Shown here: positions 45,081-55,258 of the stretch, piece after piece
Layout of the letters: every line of letters starts with the position of its first letter
How positions within the stretch are numbered: position 1 is the first letter of the stretch
Source of the DNA: Bog-473 sp963843365
GTDB lineage: Bacteria > Actinomycetota > Acidimicrobiia > Acidimicrobiales > RAAP-2
Length of the DNA stretch: 64,000 nt
Direction of reading: 5' to 3'
NCBI GenBank assembly: GCA_963843365.1
Contig: CAWJKG010000003.1
Coordinates: 434,001 to 498,000 of the forward strand
The notes under the pieces: generated by a model
What the model saw: the letters and a program-made list of their open reading frames with translations, nothing else
The model's database searches: none
What the model was told of the DNA's origin: nothing
Made by a program: the position numbers and the translations under genes

Positions 45081-45893
45081 CTACGCAGGCGTATGGGCCG
45101 CCTCCGCCGCAATCGGGCTGGGCTGACCCGGGCGCCAGGCGACCACGGTGAACATGGGCGCCGGTGAGGGTGCGCCGTCGACGATGGCCGTGGTCTGGTA
45201 GAAGGTCGTGACGTGCTCCGTCCGCCCCATGGCCTCGACGAACCTCTGAATCATGTTGGGGCTGAAGCGCCACCAGATGTCCGGAGTCGGTGAGCCAGGT
45301 TGGGCGAACCATTCCATGACGGGACGGTCGTTGGGGATGTGCGGGTTGTGGGGCTCGGTGATCACCAGTGCATCGGCCAGGCGGGCGCAGTTCTGCACGA
45401 CGCCGAGCGGGTCTCGCACATGCAGCAGCACGGACCCGAGAAGCGCGAAGTCGAAATGACCCAGCGCATCGGGGAGGTCATAGACGTTTCCGTAGTGCAC
45501 TCGTGCCGCGCTGTGCACACGCTCGTGAATGAACCAGTACGCGTTGCGCAGCCCTTCCATTCCGGCGCGCCGCTCCTCCGCCCACACGGCCAAGTCGGTT
45601 TGCGAGTCCGGCACGACATCCCAGCCCAGGTCGGGCGACAATTCCACCGAAACGACCTCTGCACCACACGACTCCATGTAGAAGCTCAGGTACCCGGTCG
45701 CCGGACCGATCTCGAGGACACGCTTCCCCTGCAAGCCGACGTGGCCCAGATAGTCGGGCTCACTGCCACGGAGATCCCAGAGGGGGTGCGGCGCAGGCCC
45801 GTAACCCGGAATGTCCATCGCATGGTAAAAGTGGCATTGGGCAGCGTTTTCGATCTTGCGTGGGGACGCGTAGAGGCCGTCGATCTCGTTCAT
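45081..45893 (-). CDS. Class I SAM methyltransferase (polysaccharide-locus type)
   Basis: The protein has 270 residues. HPLWDLRGSEPDYLGHVGLQ precedes motif I, KRVLEIGPATGYLSFYMESC; LGHFDFALLGSVLLHVRDPL is motif II. The gene at 56488-57398 shares WDLRG, LELGPATGYLTFYMER and the same order, so they are paralogues. This type is common beside surface-glycan genes, suggesting sugar or glycolipid methylation (inference). It shares its strand with the membrane protein upstream. Confidence 0.85.
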   Translation of the reverse strand: MNEIDGLYASPRKIENAAQCHFYHAMDIPGYGPAPHPLWDLRGSEPDYLGHVGLQGKRVLEIGPATGYLSFYMESCGAEVVSVELSPDLGWDVVPDSQTDLAVWAEERRAGMEGLRNAYWFIHERVHSAARVHYGNVYDLPDALGHFDFALLGSVLLHVRDPLGVVQNCARLADALVITEPHNPHIPNDRPVMEWFAQPGSPTPDIWWRFSPNMIQRFVEAMGRTEHVTTFYQTTAIVDGAPSPAPMFTVVAWRPGQPSPIAAEAAHTPA

Positions 45894-45948
45894 AGGGGTC
45901 GAAGGTTACTCGTCGCCGCACGCACCGGGATGACGAAAATGGCGCTGC

Positions 45949-47880
45949 TCAGGTGGCGGCGATGTGCGGCCACACGAGCACACCTCCCGACCGTTGCGGA
46001 GGTCCGAGGGCGCCTTCGAACAAGGCGCGGGCGCAGGCCGCCCCTGGGGCAGACGGGACGACCGCCACCGTCTGGGTATGCCAGGCGCGCAGCTGGGCCC
46101 GTACGTCGGCGGCCGGAAAGTCCGTGACCGCGGTCGCACCGCCTTCACACTGCGCCAGAGCGCCCTGCAGCGGGGATGGGTCGCCGTTGAACGTGTTGGC
46201 ACCGTCGGGACCCGGAATGACGGCGAAGCCACCGGGCTGGCGGAACTGCATGTTCGCCATGGCCTGCCACAGCATGGCGGCGTCGTCCGAGGAGCTGGCA
46301 AGGGGATAGATCAGCGCGGTGGACCCGGCTGGCAGGGACCGGGCCGCGCCGGTGAACCAGGCCGGGACCGAGGCCGGAGCCGCCTGGTAGGGCCAGGCGG
46401 GGAGGAGCGGCAGCAGGATCACCAACGACAGCAGGCCGGTCAGCGCCGCCGCGGTCCGGCGGCCCAACCGGCCGTCCGCCACGATCGCCGCGTCGACGGC
46501 ATCGAGCAAGAGGGCGAGCAGTAACGCGGCGAAGAGCCAGAAGTACGTGATCCAGCGCGACGCCACGCTGCTACTGAGCAGTGGGAGGTGCCCAATGACG
46601 ATGAAGGGCAGCGGGATGCCCGTGCGGTGCCCGTCGACGTGCAGATGAGAGCCCATCGACATGATGAGGGCGATCGCTCCCATGGCCGTACAGAAGAGCG
46701 CGATGCGTCTGCGCCGCAACAGAATGCTGCCGATCACGAGTGCGAGGACGAGCGGTATCCCGATGTACGAGCCGTTCTCGATCGGGGCGTCGAAGACGAT
46801 GTGCCAGTTCGCGTCACGGGCGGCGACGAGCGAGTCGCCGAGCTGTGCGTGCCCCAGCGTGAAGTGCTGGTCGAGCGTCGGCACAATGAAGCCCAAGGGG
46901 TCGACCGTGAGCGACTCGGTCGTGGCGGCGGACTGCGCCGAGCCCGTGATGTGGTGCGGGCCCGCGACCGCCAGCCAGGCGGCGTAGCCGGTGCAGAGCA
47001 CGACCACGGCCACGGCGCAGCCGGCGAAGGTCGCCAGGCGCCTCCAGTCGACCGAGGCGTGATTCCACCGCACGAAGCCGAGACCGAGGACAGCCGCGAT
47101 GCCGGTCATGACGGCCAGCGATGCGAACGCCTCGGTCGAGACGTAGAACTGGGCGACGAAGCACAGCCCGACGGCGCCGCCCGACCACAGGGGAGAGGCC
47201 CGCTCGGACCGGAGGAAGCGGTCGACGAAGAGGATCACCAGCGGCGGGACCGCTTGGAACAACAAGAAGATGTGGCCGTTTCCCGTCGCCGCGGTGAAGG
47301 AGGAGAAGCCGTAGGCCAAGCCCCCGACGAACGCCGCCGGCCACCAGCGCACGAAGCGCCGGGCCATGACGAAGAAGCTCAGTGCCGAGGCGAAGATCGA
47401 CAGGTCGATCATCACGTTGAAGGTGGCGATGGGGCCGAAGAGGAGGGTGATGGGGAAACCCACCATCCCCAGCAGGGGCATGGTGGTGTTGTCCATCAGA
47501 TCGATGCCGCCCGGCGTGTTCAGCCAATTGTCGACCAGCGGGTTGTGGCCGTGGAGCAGCACCCAGGGGGTCTGGGCGAGGAACCAGATCTCCTCGGGGA
47601 CGTCGTTGCCCCCGGAGGTCTGGATGGTGTGCGCGATACCGTCCGCCCACGCCTGCCGGTTGGCCAGGATCGACAAGGCGAGATAGACGACGGCCACGCC
47701 TGCGGTGACCAGCCACGGATGTTCTCGCACCGTGCGGGCGTGGCGCGCCCGCTGCGCCGCCGGTGCCGCCCGCTCGTGCGCCAGCACGGGAGCGGTGTCG
47801 CTCACGAGTCGTGGGGCGACGACCGGGCGGGAGCCGTCTGCATCGCAGGGCAAGGTAGCAGCCGCGGCCCGTATCGCCAC
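45949..47880 (-). CDS. Large polytopic membrane protein, putative GT-C-like (paralogue of 15044-17073)
   Basis: The protein has 643 residues from GTG 47880. After an Arg-rich tail the first helix is LVTAGVAVVYLALSILANRQ. The first outer loop has EEIWFLAQTPWVLLHGHNPL with acidic residues as in GT-C enzymes. About eleven helices follow, then a soluble part with AMLWQAMANMQFRQPGGFAV. The same motif and overall order appear at 15044-17073. It may transfer a lipid-linked sugar outside the membrane (inference only). The gene is intact, unlike its paralogue. Confidence 0.72.
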   Translation of the reverse strand: MAIRAAAATLPCDADGSRPVVAPRLVSDTAPVLAHERAAPAAQRARHARTVREHPWLVTAGVAVVYLALSILANRQAWADGIAHTIQTSGGNDVPEEIWFLAQTPWVLLHGHNPLVDNWLNTPGGIDLMDNTTMPLLGMVGFPITLLFGPIATFNVMIDLSIFASALSFFVMARRFVRWWPAAFVGGLAYGFSSFTAATGNGHIFLLFQAVPPLVILFVDRFLRSERASPLWSGGAVGLCFVAQFYVSTEAFASLAVMTGIAAVLGLGFVRWNHASVDWRRLATFAGCAVAVVVLCTGYAAWLAVAGPHHITGSAQSAATTESLTVDPLGFIVPTLDQHFTLGHAQLGDSLVAARDANWHIVFDAPIENGSYIGIPLVLALVIGSILLRRRRIALFCTAMGAIALIMSMGSHLHVDGHRTGIPLPFIVIGHLPLLSSSVASRWITYFWLFAALLLALLLDAVDAAIVADGRLGRRTAAALTGLLSLVILLPLLPAWPYQAAPASVPAWFTGAARSLPAGSTALIYPLASSSDDAAMLWQAMANMQFRQPGGFAVIPGPDGANTFNGDPSPLQGALAQCEGGATAVTDFPAADVRAQLRAWHTQTVAVVPSAPGAACARALFEGALGPPQRSGGVLVWPHIAAT

Positions 47881-47907
47881 GGCCCCCGTGGGCAGGGCCG
47901 GTCCGGC

Positions 47908-48819
47908 CTACAGGAAGCTGAAGGGCGGCACCCCGGAGCTGATGCCCTTGAAGAGCTCGCCCTTGGCGGCGACCAATTCCTCCGGCGTCCACGCCGCGTC
48001 CCGTGTGACCCGGCCGGCCGCGGCGAACGCGCTCATGGCGTAGATGTTGCCGCCGAACACCACGAGGATCTGCCCGGTGATGTCGGCCGATGCGGGCGCC
48101 GCCAGGAAGGCCACCACGTTGGCGATGTTCTTGGGGTCCCAGGCGTCGAAGGCACCCTCGTCCGCGTTCATGCCGTCGCCACCGAAGAGCGTCTCGGTCA
48201 TGCGGGTCCGGGCGCGCGGCGCAATGGCGTTGGCCGTCACGCCGTAACGGCCGAGCTCGCGCGCCTCCACCCAGGTGAGGGCGGCGATACCCGCCTTGGC
48301 CGCGGCGTAGTTCGCCTGACCCGCGTTGCCGTACAGGCCCGCCTCCGACGACGTGTTGATGATGCGCCCGGTGACGTCCTCGCCCGCCTTGGCCCGGTTG
48401 CGCCAGTAGACCGCCGCGTGATGGGTGGCGGCGAAGTGACCCTTGAGGTGGACCCGGATGACGTCGTCCCAGTCGGACTCGTCCATGTTGAAGGACATCT
48501 TGTCCCGCAGGATCCCGGCGTTGTTCACGAGGATGTCGAGCGAGCCGAAGGTGTCGATCGCCTGGTCGACGACGCTCTTGCCGCCGGCCCAGGAGCTGAT
48601 GTCGTCGCCGTTGACGGCTGCGTCGCCGCCCTGCTCCTTGATGAGGGCGACCACCTCCTCGGCCGGGTGCGGGTCCGTGGACCCCTCGCCGTGCAGCCCG
48701 GCGCCGACGTCGTTGACGATGACGCGGGCACCCTCGCCGGCGAGCACCAGCGCCTCCTCGCGCCCGATGCCCCGTCCCGCGCCGGTGACGACCGCCACCT
48801 TGCCGTCGAGCAGTCCCAT
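47908..48819 (-). CDS. SDR-family 3-hydroxyacyl-CoA dehydrogenase-like protein
   Basis: The protein has 303 residues. KVAVVTGAGRGIGREEALVL (TGxxxGIG), LDILVNNAGILRDKMSFNMD, INTSSEAGLYGNAGQANYAA (Ser and Tyr) and AAKAGIAALTWVEARELGRY (Lys) are present. GIGREEALVLAGEGARVIVN then DVG and the NNAGILRDKMSFNM phrase match the dehydrogenase domain of MFE-2 type beta-oxidation proteins. It probably oxidises a hydroxyacyl-CoA. Confidence 0.9.
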   Translation of the reverse strand: MGLLDGKVAVVTGAGRGIGREEALVLAGEGARVIVNDVGAGLHGEGSTDPHPAEEVVALIKEQGGDAAVNGDDISSWAGGKSVVDQAIDTFGSLDILVNNAGILRDKMSFNMDESDWDDVIRVHLKGHFAATHHAAVYWRNRAKAGEDVTGRIINTSSEAGLYGNAGQANYAAAKAGIAALTWVEARELGRYGVTANAIAPRARTRMTETLFGGDGMNADEGAFDAWDPKNIANVVAFLAAPASADITGQILVVFGGNIYAMSAFAAAGRVTRDAAWTPEELVAAKGELFKGISSGVPPFSFL

Positions 48820-48934
48820 GGTGATGCCTCCCTGTGTCGGTCGATGCGTCCAGCCGGCCTTTCCGGACGGGAAGAGCCTGGCGGTGGGGCCGATGGCCGC
48901 CGCAACGCGCCAGGCAGTGTGGCCGATCGGCCGT

Positions 48935-49982
48935 TCAGGGGCAAAACCGGGCGAGCGCCTCGGCTGTGACCAGGCCGATCAGTGCGACGGTGTCGGCACG
49001 GGCCCGGGCGCGGCCGAACCGCGCCGTGAGGCTGACCACCTCCAGACCGTCCGGCGGCGCTGCCAGCACCGACGGATCCACCCCGCCCGCGATGCACAGG
49101 ACGGGCAGCGGTCCGCCGCGGTCGCGGGCCCGCGCCAGCTCGAGGACGCCGCCCGGGACCTTGCCGTGGAACGACGGGGGATCGAGATGGCCCTCGCCGG
49201 TCACGGCGAGATCGGCCCGCTGGAGCCGCTCGCTCAGGCCGAGCAGGGTCGCCACGAAGTCGAAGCCCGGCTCAATGCGCGCGCCCAGGGCGAGCAGACC
49301 ACCGGCCAGACCGCCCGCGGCGCCGGCCCCGGCGACGGCGCTGACGTCGATGCCCGTCTCGCGCCGGTAGCGAGCCGCCACCGCGACGAGGCGTTCGCGG
49401 AGCGCGACGACCTGCGCCGGTGACGCGCCCTTCTGGGGGCCGAAGACGGCGGCGGCGTCAGCGAAGAGGGTGGTGACGTCGCAGGCGACCACCAGCTCCG
49501 TGCCGTGCAGCGCCGCCGGCGACCCGACGGCCTCGTAGGCGCCGACCCCGCCGTCGGTGGTCGCGGACCCGCCGCAGCCGATGACGATGCGCCGTGCTCC
49601 GGCGTCGCGCGCGGCCAGGAGCAGCTGCCCCACCCCGGCCGTGGTGGCCTGCACGGGGTCGTCGCGGCGCGGCGTGGGCAGCAGGGCCCGACCGGCGGCG
49701 CGGGACATCTCGATGACCGCCGTCAGAGGACCGTCGCCGGTGGGCTCCAACAGGCGCCACTCGGCCTCGACCGGGACGCCGAGGGGCCCGGCGACAGCGC
49801 GTCGTCCGGGGTGCGCCTCCCACGACGAGGAGCAGGCCCTCGCCCCCGTCGGACATGGGCACCTCGTCGGTGGTCCAGCCGGCGGCCCGGGCCGCGCCGG
49901 CCACGGCCGCCGCCACCTCGGCGGCGGTGGCCGTGCCCCGGAACTTGTCCGGAGCGGCGACGAGGTGTGGCACGCGTCGCAA
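48935..49982 (-). CDS. Glycerate kinase, type II (one frame break)
   Basis: About 348 residues. VPHLVAAPDKFRGTATAAEV is the start motif of the GarK/GlxK family, followed by DEVPMSDGGEGLLLVVGGA, where the frame shifts near 49812-49822. It then continues in the other frame with AGRRIVIGCGGSATTDGGVG-like residues, GVGAYEAVGSPAALHG and FGPQKGASPAQVVALRERL. The block LQRADLAVTGEGHLDPPSFH is the late conserved section. It phosphorylates D-glycerate. Upstream on the same strand is tRNA-Leu. Confidence 0.88.
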
Positions 49983-50011
49983 GTTACCGGGTGCGGTGCC
50001 GTGGGCCGGGG

Positions 50012-50098
<87 letters not shown>

Positions 50099-50176
50099 GG
50101 TCCCGCCATGCGGGTGAACTGGGAGTGTACGGCCATGTGCCTCCGGGTGCCCCCTGCGCCCACTAGCCTCGCAGCC

Positions 50177-50794
50177 ATGGTCAACGCATCCGAAACCCCC
50201 CGCATCACGGCCGCCGGGGCCGATCTCGAGTCCAGCGGCCGGGTCTTCCAGCAACTCCTGCAGGAGCGCATCGTCTTCATCGGCAGCGCAATCGACCAGG
50301 CCACCGCCAACCTGGTCTGCGCGCAACTCGTGCTCCTGGAGGCCGAGAACCCGGAGAAGGACATCTCCCTCTACATCAACTCCCCGGGTGGGTCGGTCAC
50401 GGACGGCCTGGCCATCTACGACACCATGCAGTACGTCCAGCCGGACGTCTCGACCATCTGCGTCGGGCTGGCCGCCAGCATGGGCCAGTTCCTGCTCTGT
50501 GCGGGAGCGCCGGGGAAGCGCTACGCCCTCCCGCACTCGCGCATCTTGATGCACCAGCCGTCGGGGGCGATGCAGGGACAGGCTGCCGACATCGCCATTC
50601 AGGCCGAGCAGATCATCTACCTGAAGCGCATGATGGCCGAGCGCATCGCCTTCCACACGGGGCAGCCCCTCGAGCGGATTGAGACGGACTCGGACCGCGA
50701 CCGCTGGTTCACCGCCGACGAAGCCTGCGAGTACGGCTTCATCGACAAGGTCATCGACCGCTCGACGGCCACGGCGGCGGCGGGGAACAAATAG
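50177..50794 (+). CDS. clpP: ATP-dependent Clp protease proteolytic subunit
   Basis: The protein has 205 residues from ATG 50177, chosen because upstream residues are not conserved. LLQERIVFIGSAIDQATANL opens it. The catalytic Ser is in CVGLAASMGQFLLCAGAPGK, His in LMHQPSGAMQGQAADIAIQA, and Asp in ETDSDRDRWFTADEACEYG. Assembled tetradecamers degrade proteins unfolded by ClpX or ClpC, including tmRNA-tagged ones. It sits alone upstream of the glycan exporter. Confidence 0.96.
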   Translation: MVNASETPRITAAGADLESSGRVFQQLLQERIVFIGSAIDQATANLVCAQLVLLEAENPEKDISLYINSPGGSVTDGLAIYDTMQYVQPDVSTICVGLAASMGQFLLCAGAPGKRYALPHSRILMHQPSGAMQGQAADIAIQAEQIIYLKRMMAERIAFHTGQPLERIETDSDRDRWFTADEACEYGFIDKVIDRSTATAAAGNK

Positions 50795-50796
50795 GC

Positions 50797-51825
50797 GTGG
50801 CCGTCGACGTCCCGGCCTCCTCGTCGGACGAAGACCGGAGGCTCCAGGGGGACACCGAGGTGCGGGTGGCGGACAGCTCACCCGTGGCGGCGGAGGCAGC
50901 CGGCGTGAGCAGGTCCGTGGCCAAGCGCGGATCGGTCACCCGCGTGGTCACGCCCACCATCAGCGTGCGCAAGCGGCTGCACGAGATCTGGTTGTCGCGC
51001 GAGCTCCTCATCTACCTGGTCCGCACCGAAATCAAGGTCAAGTACAAGAACTCGGTCCTCGGCCTGGTGTGGTCGATGGCAGCGCCCGCCATGACGCTCG
51101 CCATCTATTTCTTCGTGTTCCAGATCGTCCTCGGCAACAAGATGCCGAATTTCGTGATCTTCCTCTTCGCCGGGCTCCTGATCTGGAATCTGTTCTCCCT
51201 GGGCGTGCTGACCGGGACCGGCGTCGTGGTGAACAACGCCGGCATCGTCAAGAAGGTCTCCTTCCCACGCGAGATCCTCGCGCTGGCCGCGGTCGGATCG
51301 GCCTGTGTCTTCTTCTTCTTCCAGACGATCGTCATGGTCATCTTCATGGTCGTCCTGGGCACGGCGCCCGATCTGGCCTACCTGCCCGTCCTGCTGTTGG
51401 CGCTCGTGACGGGCATCATCCTCGCCTCGGCGCTCGCAGTGCTCCTGTCGTCGATCAACGTGTACCTGCGTGACACCCAGCACCTGATTGAGGTCATTCT
51501 CACCGCCTGGTTCTGGGCTTGCCCGATCGTGTACGCCTACCAGCAGAACATCGCGGAGAAGCTGGGCCCCAAAGGTCTGACCTGGATCTATTTCTTGAAT
51601 CCCATGGTGCCGTTGGTCCTGTCCTTCCAGCGCTGCATTTATGCGCACCCGACCACCTATGCGGTCGTGAACGGGAAGCTGCAGACGTTCCATGTGCTGC
51701 CGACCAAGGGCATGATGTGGTACGTCGGTCTCGACCTGGGCGTGCTCGCCATTGCGGTCGCCCTGTTCCTCGTCGCGCTGGCCACCTTCGGCCGCCTCGA
51801 GGGGAACTTTGCCGAGGAGCTCTGA
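50797..51825 (+). CDS. ABC-2 type polysaccharide exporter permease (Wzm/TagG-like)
   Basis: The protein has 342 residues from GTG 50797, two bases after the clpP stop. An acidic/basic cytoplasmic N-terminus of about 65 residues precedes RELLIYLVRTEIKVKYKNSV and six helices. LGLVWSMAAPAMTLAIYFFV and NNAGIVKKVSFPREILALAA (the conserved loop) mark the ABC-2 Wzm family, and VYLRDTQHLIEVILTAWFWA is the second conserved loop. With the following ATPase it would export a lipid-linked glycan across the membrane. Confidence 0.92.
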   Translation: MAVDVPASSSDEDRRLQGDTEVRVADSSPVAAEAAGVSRSVAKRGSVTRVVTPTISVRKRLHEIWLSRELLIYLVRTEIKVKYKNSVLGLVWSMAAPAMTLAIYFFVFQIVLGNKMPNFVIFLFAGLLIWNLFSLGVLTGTGVVVNNAGIVKKVSFPREILALAAVGSACVFFFFQTIVMVIFMVVLGTAPDLAYLPVLLLALVTGIILASALAVLLSSINVYLRDTQHLIEVILTAWFWACPIVYAYQQNIAEKLGPKGLTWIYFLNPMVPLVLSFQRCIYAHPTTYAVVNGKLQTFHVLPTKGMMWYVGLDLGVLAIAVALFLVALATFGRLEGNFAEEL

Positions 51826-51828
51826 GCC

Positions 51829-53106
51829 GTGACCGACTTCGCCGTCGATGTCCGCGACGTCTCCAAGCGCTTCCGGCTGGCCCACGGCCAGTACAAGACG
51901 GTCAAGGAGCGTCTCATCCACGGGGGCCGGCGCAAGTCCACCGAGGACTTCTGGGCTCTCGACGGCGTGTCGCTGACCGTGCGCGAGGGGGAGACCGTGG
52001 GCATCCTGGGCCGCAACGGCTCGGGCAAGTCGACCCTGCTCAAGTGCATCTGCGGCGTGCTGCAGCCCACCCGGGGAGAGGTGGCCGTGCGGGGGAAGCT
52101 GGCGGGCCTCCTGGAGCTGGGCGCGGGCTTCCAGCAGGACCTGACCGGCCGCGAGAACATCTACCTCAACGGGTCGTTGCTGGGGATGACCAAGCGTGAG
52201 GTCGACAAGGTCTTCGACGCCATCGTCGACTTCTCGGAGCTGGAGGAGTTCATCGACGGCCCCGTGAAGTTCTACTCCTCGGGCATGTACGTGCGGCTGG
52301 GGTTCGCCGTCGCCGTGAACATGGACCCCGACGTCCTGGTGATCGACGAGGTCCTGGCCGTGGGCGACGAGCGCTTCCAGCGCAAGTGCATCGGCCGGGT
52401 GAAGGAGTTCCAGAAGGAGGGCCGGACCATCCTCCTGGTCACCCACGCGCGCCGACACGGTGCGCAGCATCTGTGACCGGGGCGTGGTGCTCAGCCACGG
52501 CCGCCTGGTGGGGGAGGGCGAGCCGGGCGAGGCCACCCGCATCTTCCGCGAGGGCCTGATGGCGGAGGGTGCGGGCATGGCGGTGGCCGACCCCACGCTG
52601 GTCGCCGTGCCGGCGACGCCGGCGGCCGTCGGCACCGGACCCGCTGCCGCCGACGCCGAGCGACCGGTGCGGTTCCGCTCGGTGCACCGGGTCTACTCGG
52701 GCGACAACACCGTGCCGTACATGAGCACCGGTGACGACCTCACCATCCGCGTGGAGTTCGAGGCGCTGCACCCGACGCGGACGTGGTGTTCTCGCTCGAG
52801 ATCCGGGACATCGACAACGCCATGGTGATGCGCACCGACACGTCCATCATCGGCATGGCGATCGACGCCCCGCGCGGAGTCAGCGTGATGCACTTCGGCA
52901 TCGTCAAGATGCCCCTGCTCGACGGCACGTTCAATTTCTCCATGGGGATCCAGAGCCGGGACGGCATCCTCTACGACTGGCAGGAGAACGCAGGGACGTT
53001 CGAGGTGATGAACCCCGGCAAGACGACGGGGATGTTGCGCATGGACGTGCACGCCGCGCTGATCTCGTCGGAGAGCGACGTCGACTCGTCTGCCGCGCTG
53101 GCCTAG
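51829..53106 (+). CDS. ABC ATPase of polysaccharide exporter with C-terminal glycan-binding domain (Wzt-like); two frame breaks
   Basis: About 425 residues. The ATPase has GILGRNGSGKSTLLKCICGV (Walker A), KFYSSGMYVRLGFAVAVNMD (signature region) and PDVLVIDEVLAVGDERFQRK (Walker B). The frame breaks near 52448, then continues RSICDRGVVLSHGRLVGEGE, and again near 52780. After a linker, the beta domain VRFRSVHRVYSGDNTVPYMS ... NFSMGIQSRDGILYDWQENA is a Wzt C-terminal type that recognises the glycan's terminal modification in O-antigen systems. It ends at 53106. Its presence suggests the exported polymer carries a cap, which fits the methyltransferase-like genes beside it. Confidence 0.87.
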
Positions 53107-53129
53107 CCGGGCTGCGCCAGACTCGCACC

Positions 53130-54147
53130 ATGAGCGACACGCGGACGACGACGCTGCCGGCGGATCCGCAGGCCTACGTCGAGCAGGTCATGGCCGAGAT
53201 CGCCGAAGAGGTCCGGGTCCGCCGCGCCTCGGGCGACCTGCCGCCCAAGCTCGAGCGCGAGCTCGACGAGCTGTTCCTGGCCCATTCGCCGGTCGCCGGC
53301 CGCGGCGGCGACCTGGGCGACGCGCTGCGGATGGTCGACGCCGCCACGTTCATCGACCCCGTGGTGCCCGTCGAGTCGGAGCGGGCCGCCGGTGCCGTCG
53401 TCAAGAAGGGCATGCGCTCGCTGCTCCTCTGGTACGTCGGTTGGCTCACCCACCAGATGAGCCAGTCGGCGTCCGCCGTCAGCCGGGCCCTGCACATCGT
53501 GGACGACCGCCTGCAGGAGCTGGAGCGGCAGGTGGAGGGCCAACGCGTGCCGGCCGCCGGCGTCGTCGAGTTCCCCGGCCTTCGGCAGGCCCGGACGCCT
53601 GGTGGGTCGAGCCTGCCGTCGCCGCGGTGGCCAAGGCGCCCGGCCGCGTCCTGCACGCGGCCTGCGGCGACGGCTGGCTCGTGCGACGCATCGTGGCGGC
53701 CGGCGGCGATGCCTACGGCGTCGACCCGCGTCCCCGCATCATCGACGCGGCGGAGCTCGGGGCGCTCGACCTGCGCGGCGAAGCCGGTGGCCGACCACCT
53801 GCGCGCCGTCGCCGCGGCCGGCCTGGGGGCGATCGTGCTGAGCGGCACCGTGGAGGGCATGGCGGCCGCCGAACGCAGCCAGTTGCTCGCCGCCATCGGG
53901 ACCCGTCTGGCACCGGGCGGGACGCTGGTCGTGCATTCGGTGAGCCGTGCGGCCTGGGAGTCGGCGGACGCGCCGCCCGAGGCCGACCTGGCGGCCGGAC
54001 GGCCCCTGCGGCCCGAGGCGTGGTGCCGCCTCCTGGAGCAGAGCGGATACGAGGCCGTGGCGCTCGTCCGGCCCGGCGGGGCAGGACTTCCTCGTCACGG
54101 CGGTCCGCTCCGCCATCACCGCGCCGTACGCGCCGGCGGAACGGTGA
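53130..54147 (+). CDS. Methyltransferase-like protein (three frame breaks)
   Basis: About 339 residues from ATG 53130. The first 150 residues form a helical region (YVEQVMAEIAEEVRVRRASG, KGMRSLLLWYVGWLTHQMSQ and a coiled helix). The later part is a SAM-fold core, GRVLHAACGDGWLVRRIVAA, with AIVLSGTVEGMAAAERSQLL and APGGTLVVHSVSRAAWE. The protein at 59921-60913 has the same order, so they are paralogues. Frame changes are at about 53590, 53780 and 54080. Possible role: methylation or another modification of the exported glycan. It overlaps the next gene by four bases. Confidence 0.65.
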
Positions 54148-55258
54148 GCGCCGCCGCCGGGGGGCCGGTGGCCGTGCACCAGTTCATCGCCACCCTCAAC
54201 CCGCACGACGCAACCGGGACCCACACGCTGAAGCTGCAGCGACGCACTGCGCGCCGCCGGGTGGCGCTCGGAGATCTTCGCCGAGGCGATCCACGACGAC
54301 CTGGCCGCCGCTGGCCTTCAAGCACTGGATGTACCCCGAGCACGCCGCCCCGGGCGACGTGGCCATCTACCAGTTCACGACGTCCTCGGCCGTGGCGGGC
54401 TACCTGGCCGAGCACGGGCTCCCGCTGATCCTGGACTTCCACAACTTCACCGGGCCCGAGTACTTCGCCGGCTGGGAGCCCAGCAGCGTGCGCCGGGCGG
54501 CGGCGGCGGCCGACGAGCTGGCCCTGCTGGCGCCCGCAGGCGCTGCTCGGGCTGGCCAAGAGCCGTTCAGCGAGCGGGAGCTGCGCCGGGCGGGCTGCCG
54601 GCGCACCGCGGTCGTGCCCGTGCTGGCCGACTACGGGCGCGTCACCGCGCCCGCCCGACGCCCGGGTGGCGGCGGAGCTGGCCCGGCTCCGGGCCGGCGG
54701 CGGCGCCGACATCCTGTTCGTCGGGCCGGATCGTGCCCTCCAAGGCGCAGCACGAGCTCGTCAAGGCGCTGTGGGCCTACCGCCGCCTCTACGACGGGCA
54801 GGCCCGACTGCATCTCGTCGGGCGGCACGTCGAGCTTCGAGTACACCAAGGCGCTGCAGGACTTCGTCCACGACCTCGGCCTGTCCGCCGCGGTGCGCCT
54901 GCCCGGCGAGGTGTCGGACGCGGCGCTGGCCGCCTACTTCGGCGCCGCCGACGTCTATCTCTCGCTCTCGGCCCACGAGGGGTTCGGGGTCCCGCTGGTC
55001 GAGGCGATGGTGGCCGGAGTCCCCGTCGTGACCCGCGGCGCCGGTGCCGTGGCCGACACCGTGGCCGACGCCGCCCTGGTGCTGGCCGCCGCCGATCCCG
55101 TCCTACATCGCGGCCGCCGCTCCACCGCGCCTGCACCGACGAGCGCCTGCGGGCCACGCTGACCGCCGCCGGGGAGGCGTCGGGCGGCCGAGCTGTCGGG
55201 GGACGCGGCGGCCGCCCGCATCGTCGACGCCGTGCGCCGCCGTGGTGGAGCGCCGTGA
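54144..55258 (+). CDS. GT4-type glycosyltransferase (many frame breaks)
   Basis: About 370 residues from GTG 54144 with breaks at about 54236, 54305, 54535, 54650, 54725, 54825, 55100 and 55185. The pieces, in order, are AVHQFIATLNPHDATGTHTL, VAIYQFTTSSAVAGYLAEHG, ILDFHNFTGPEYFAGWEPSS, QHELVKALWAYRRLYDG and SLSAHEGFGVPLVEAMVAGV (the EGFGxPxxEAM donor site). The order matches the intact genes at 60910 and 61995. It adds a sugar from a nucleotide donor. It may be a working gene hidden by indels or a decaying copy. Confidence 0.7.

Noticed and set aside
46588..48969. 793-codon open frame on the plus strand
   Set aside because: It spans the antisense of the membrane protein and the SDR gene, which both have clear family motifs; composition is Arg/Asp/Gly-rich without a fold.
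50878..52635. 585-codon minus-strand frame opposite wzm/wzt
   Set aside because: The plus strand has clear ABC exporter motifs; the reverse frame is His/Asp-rich shadow.
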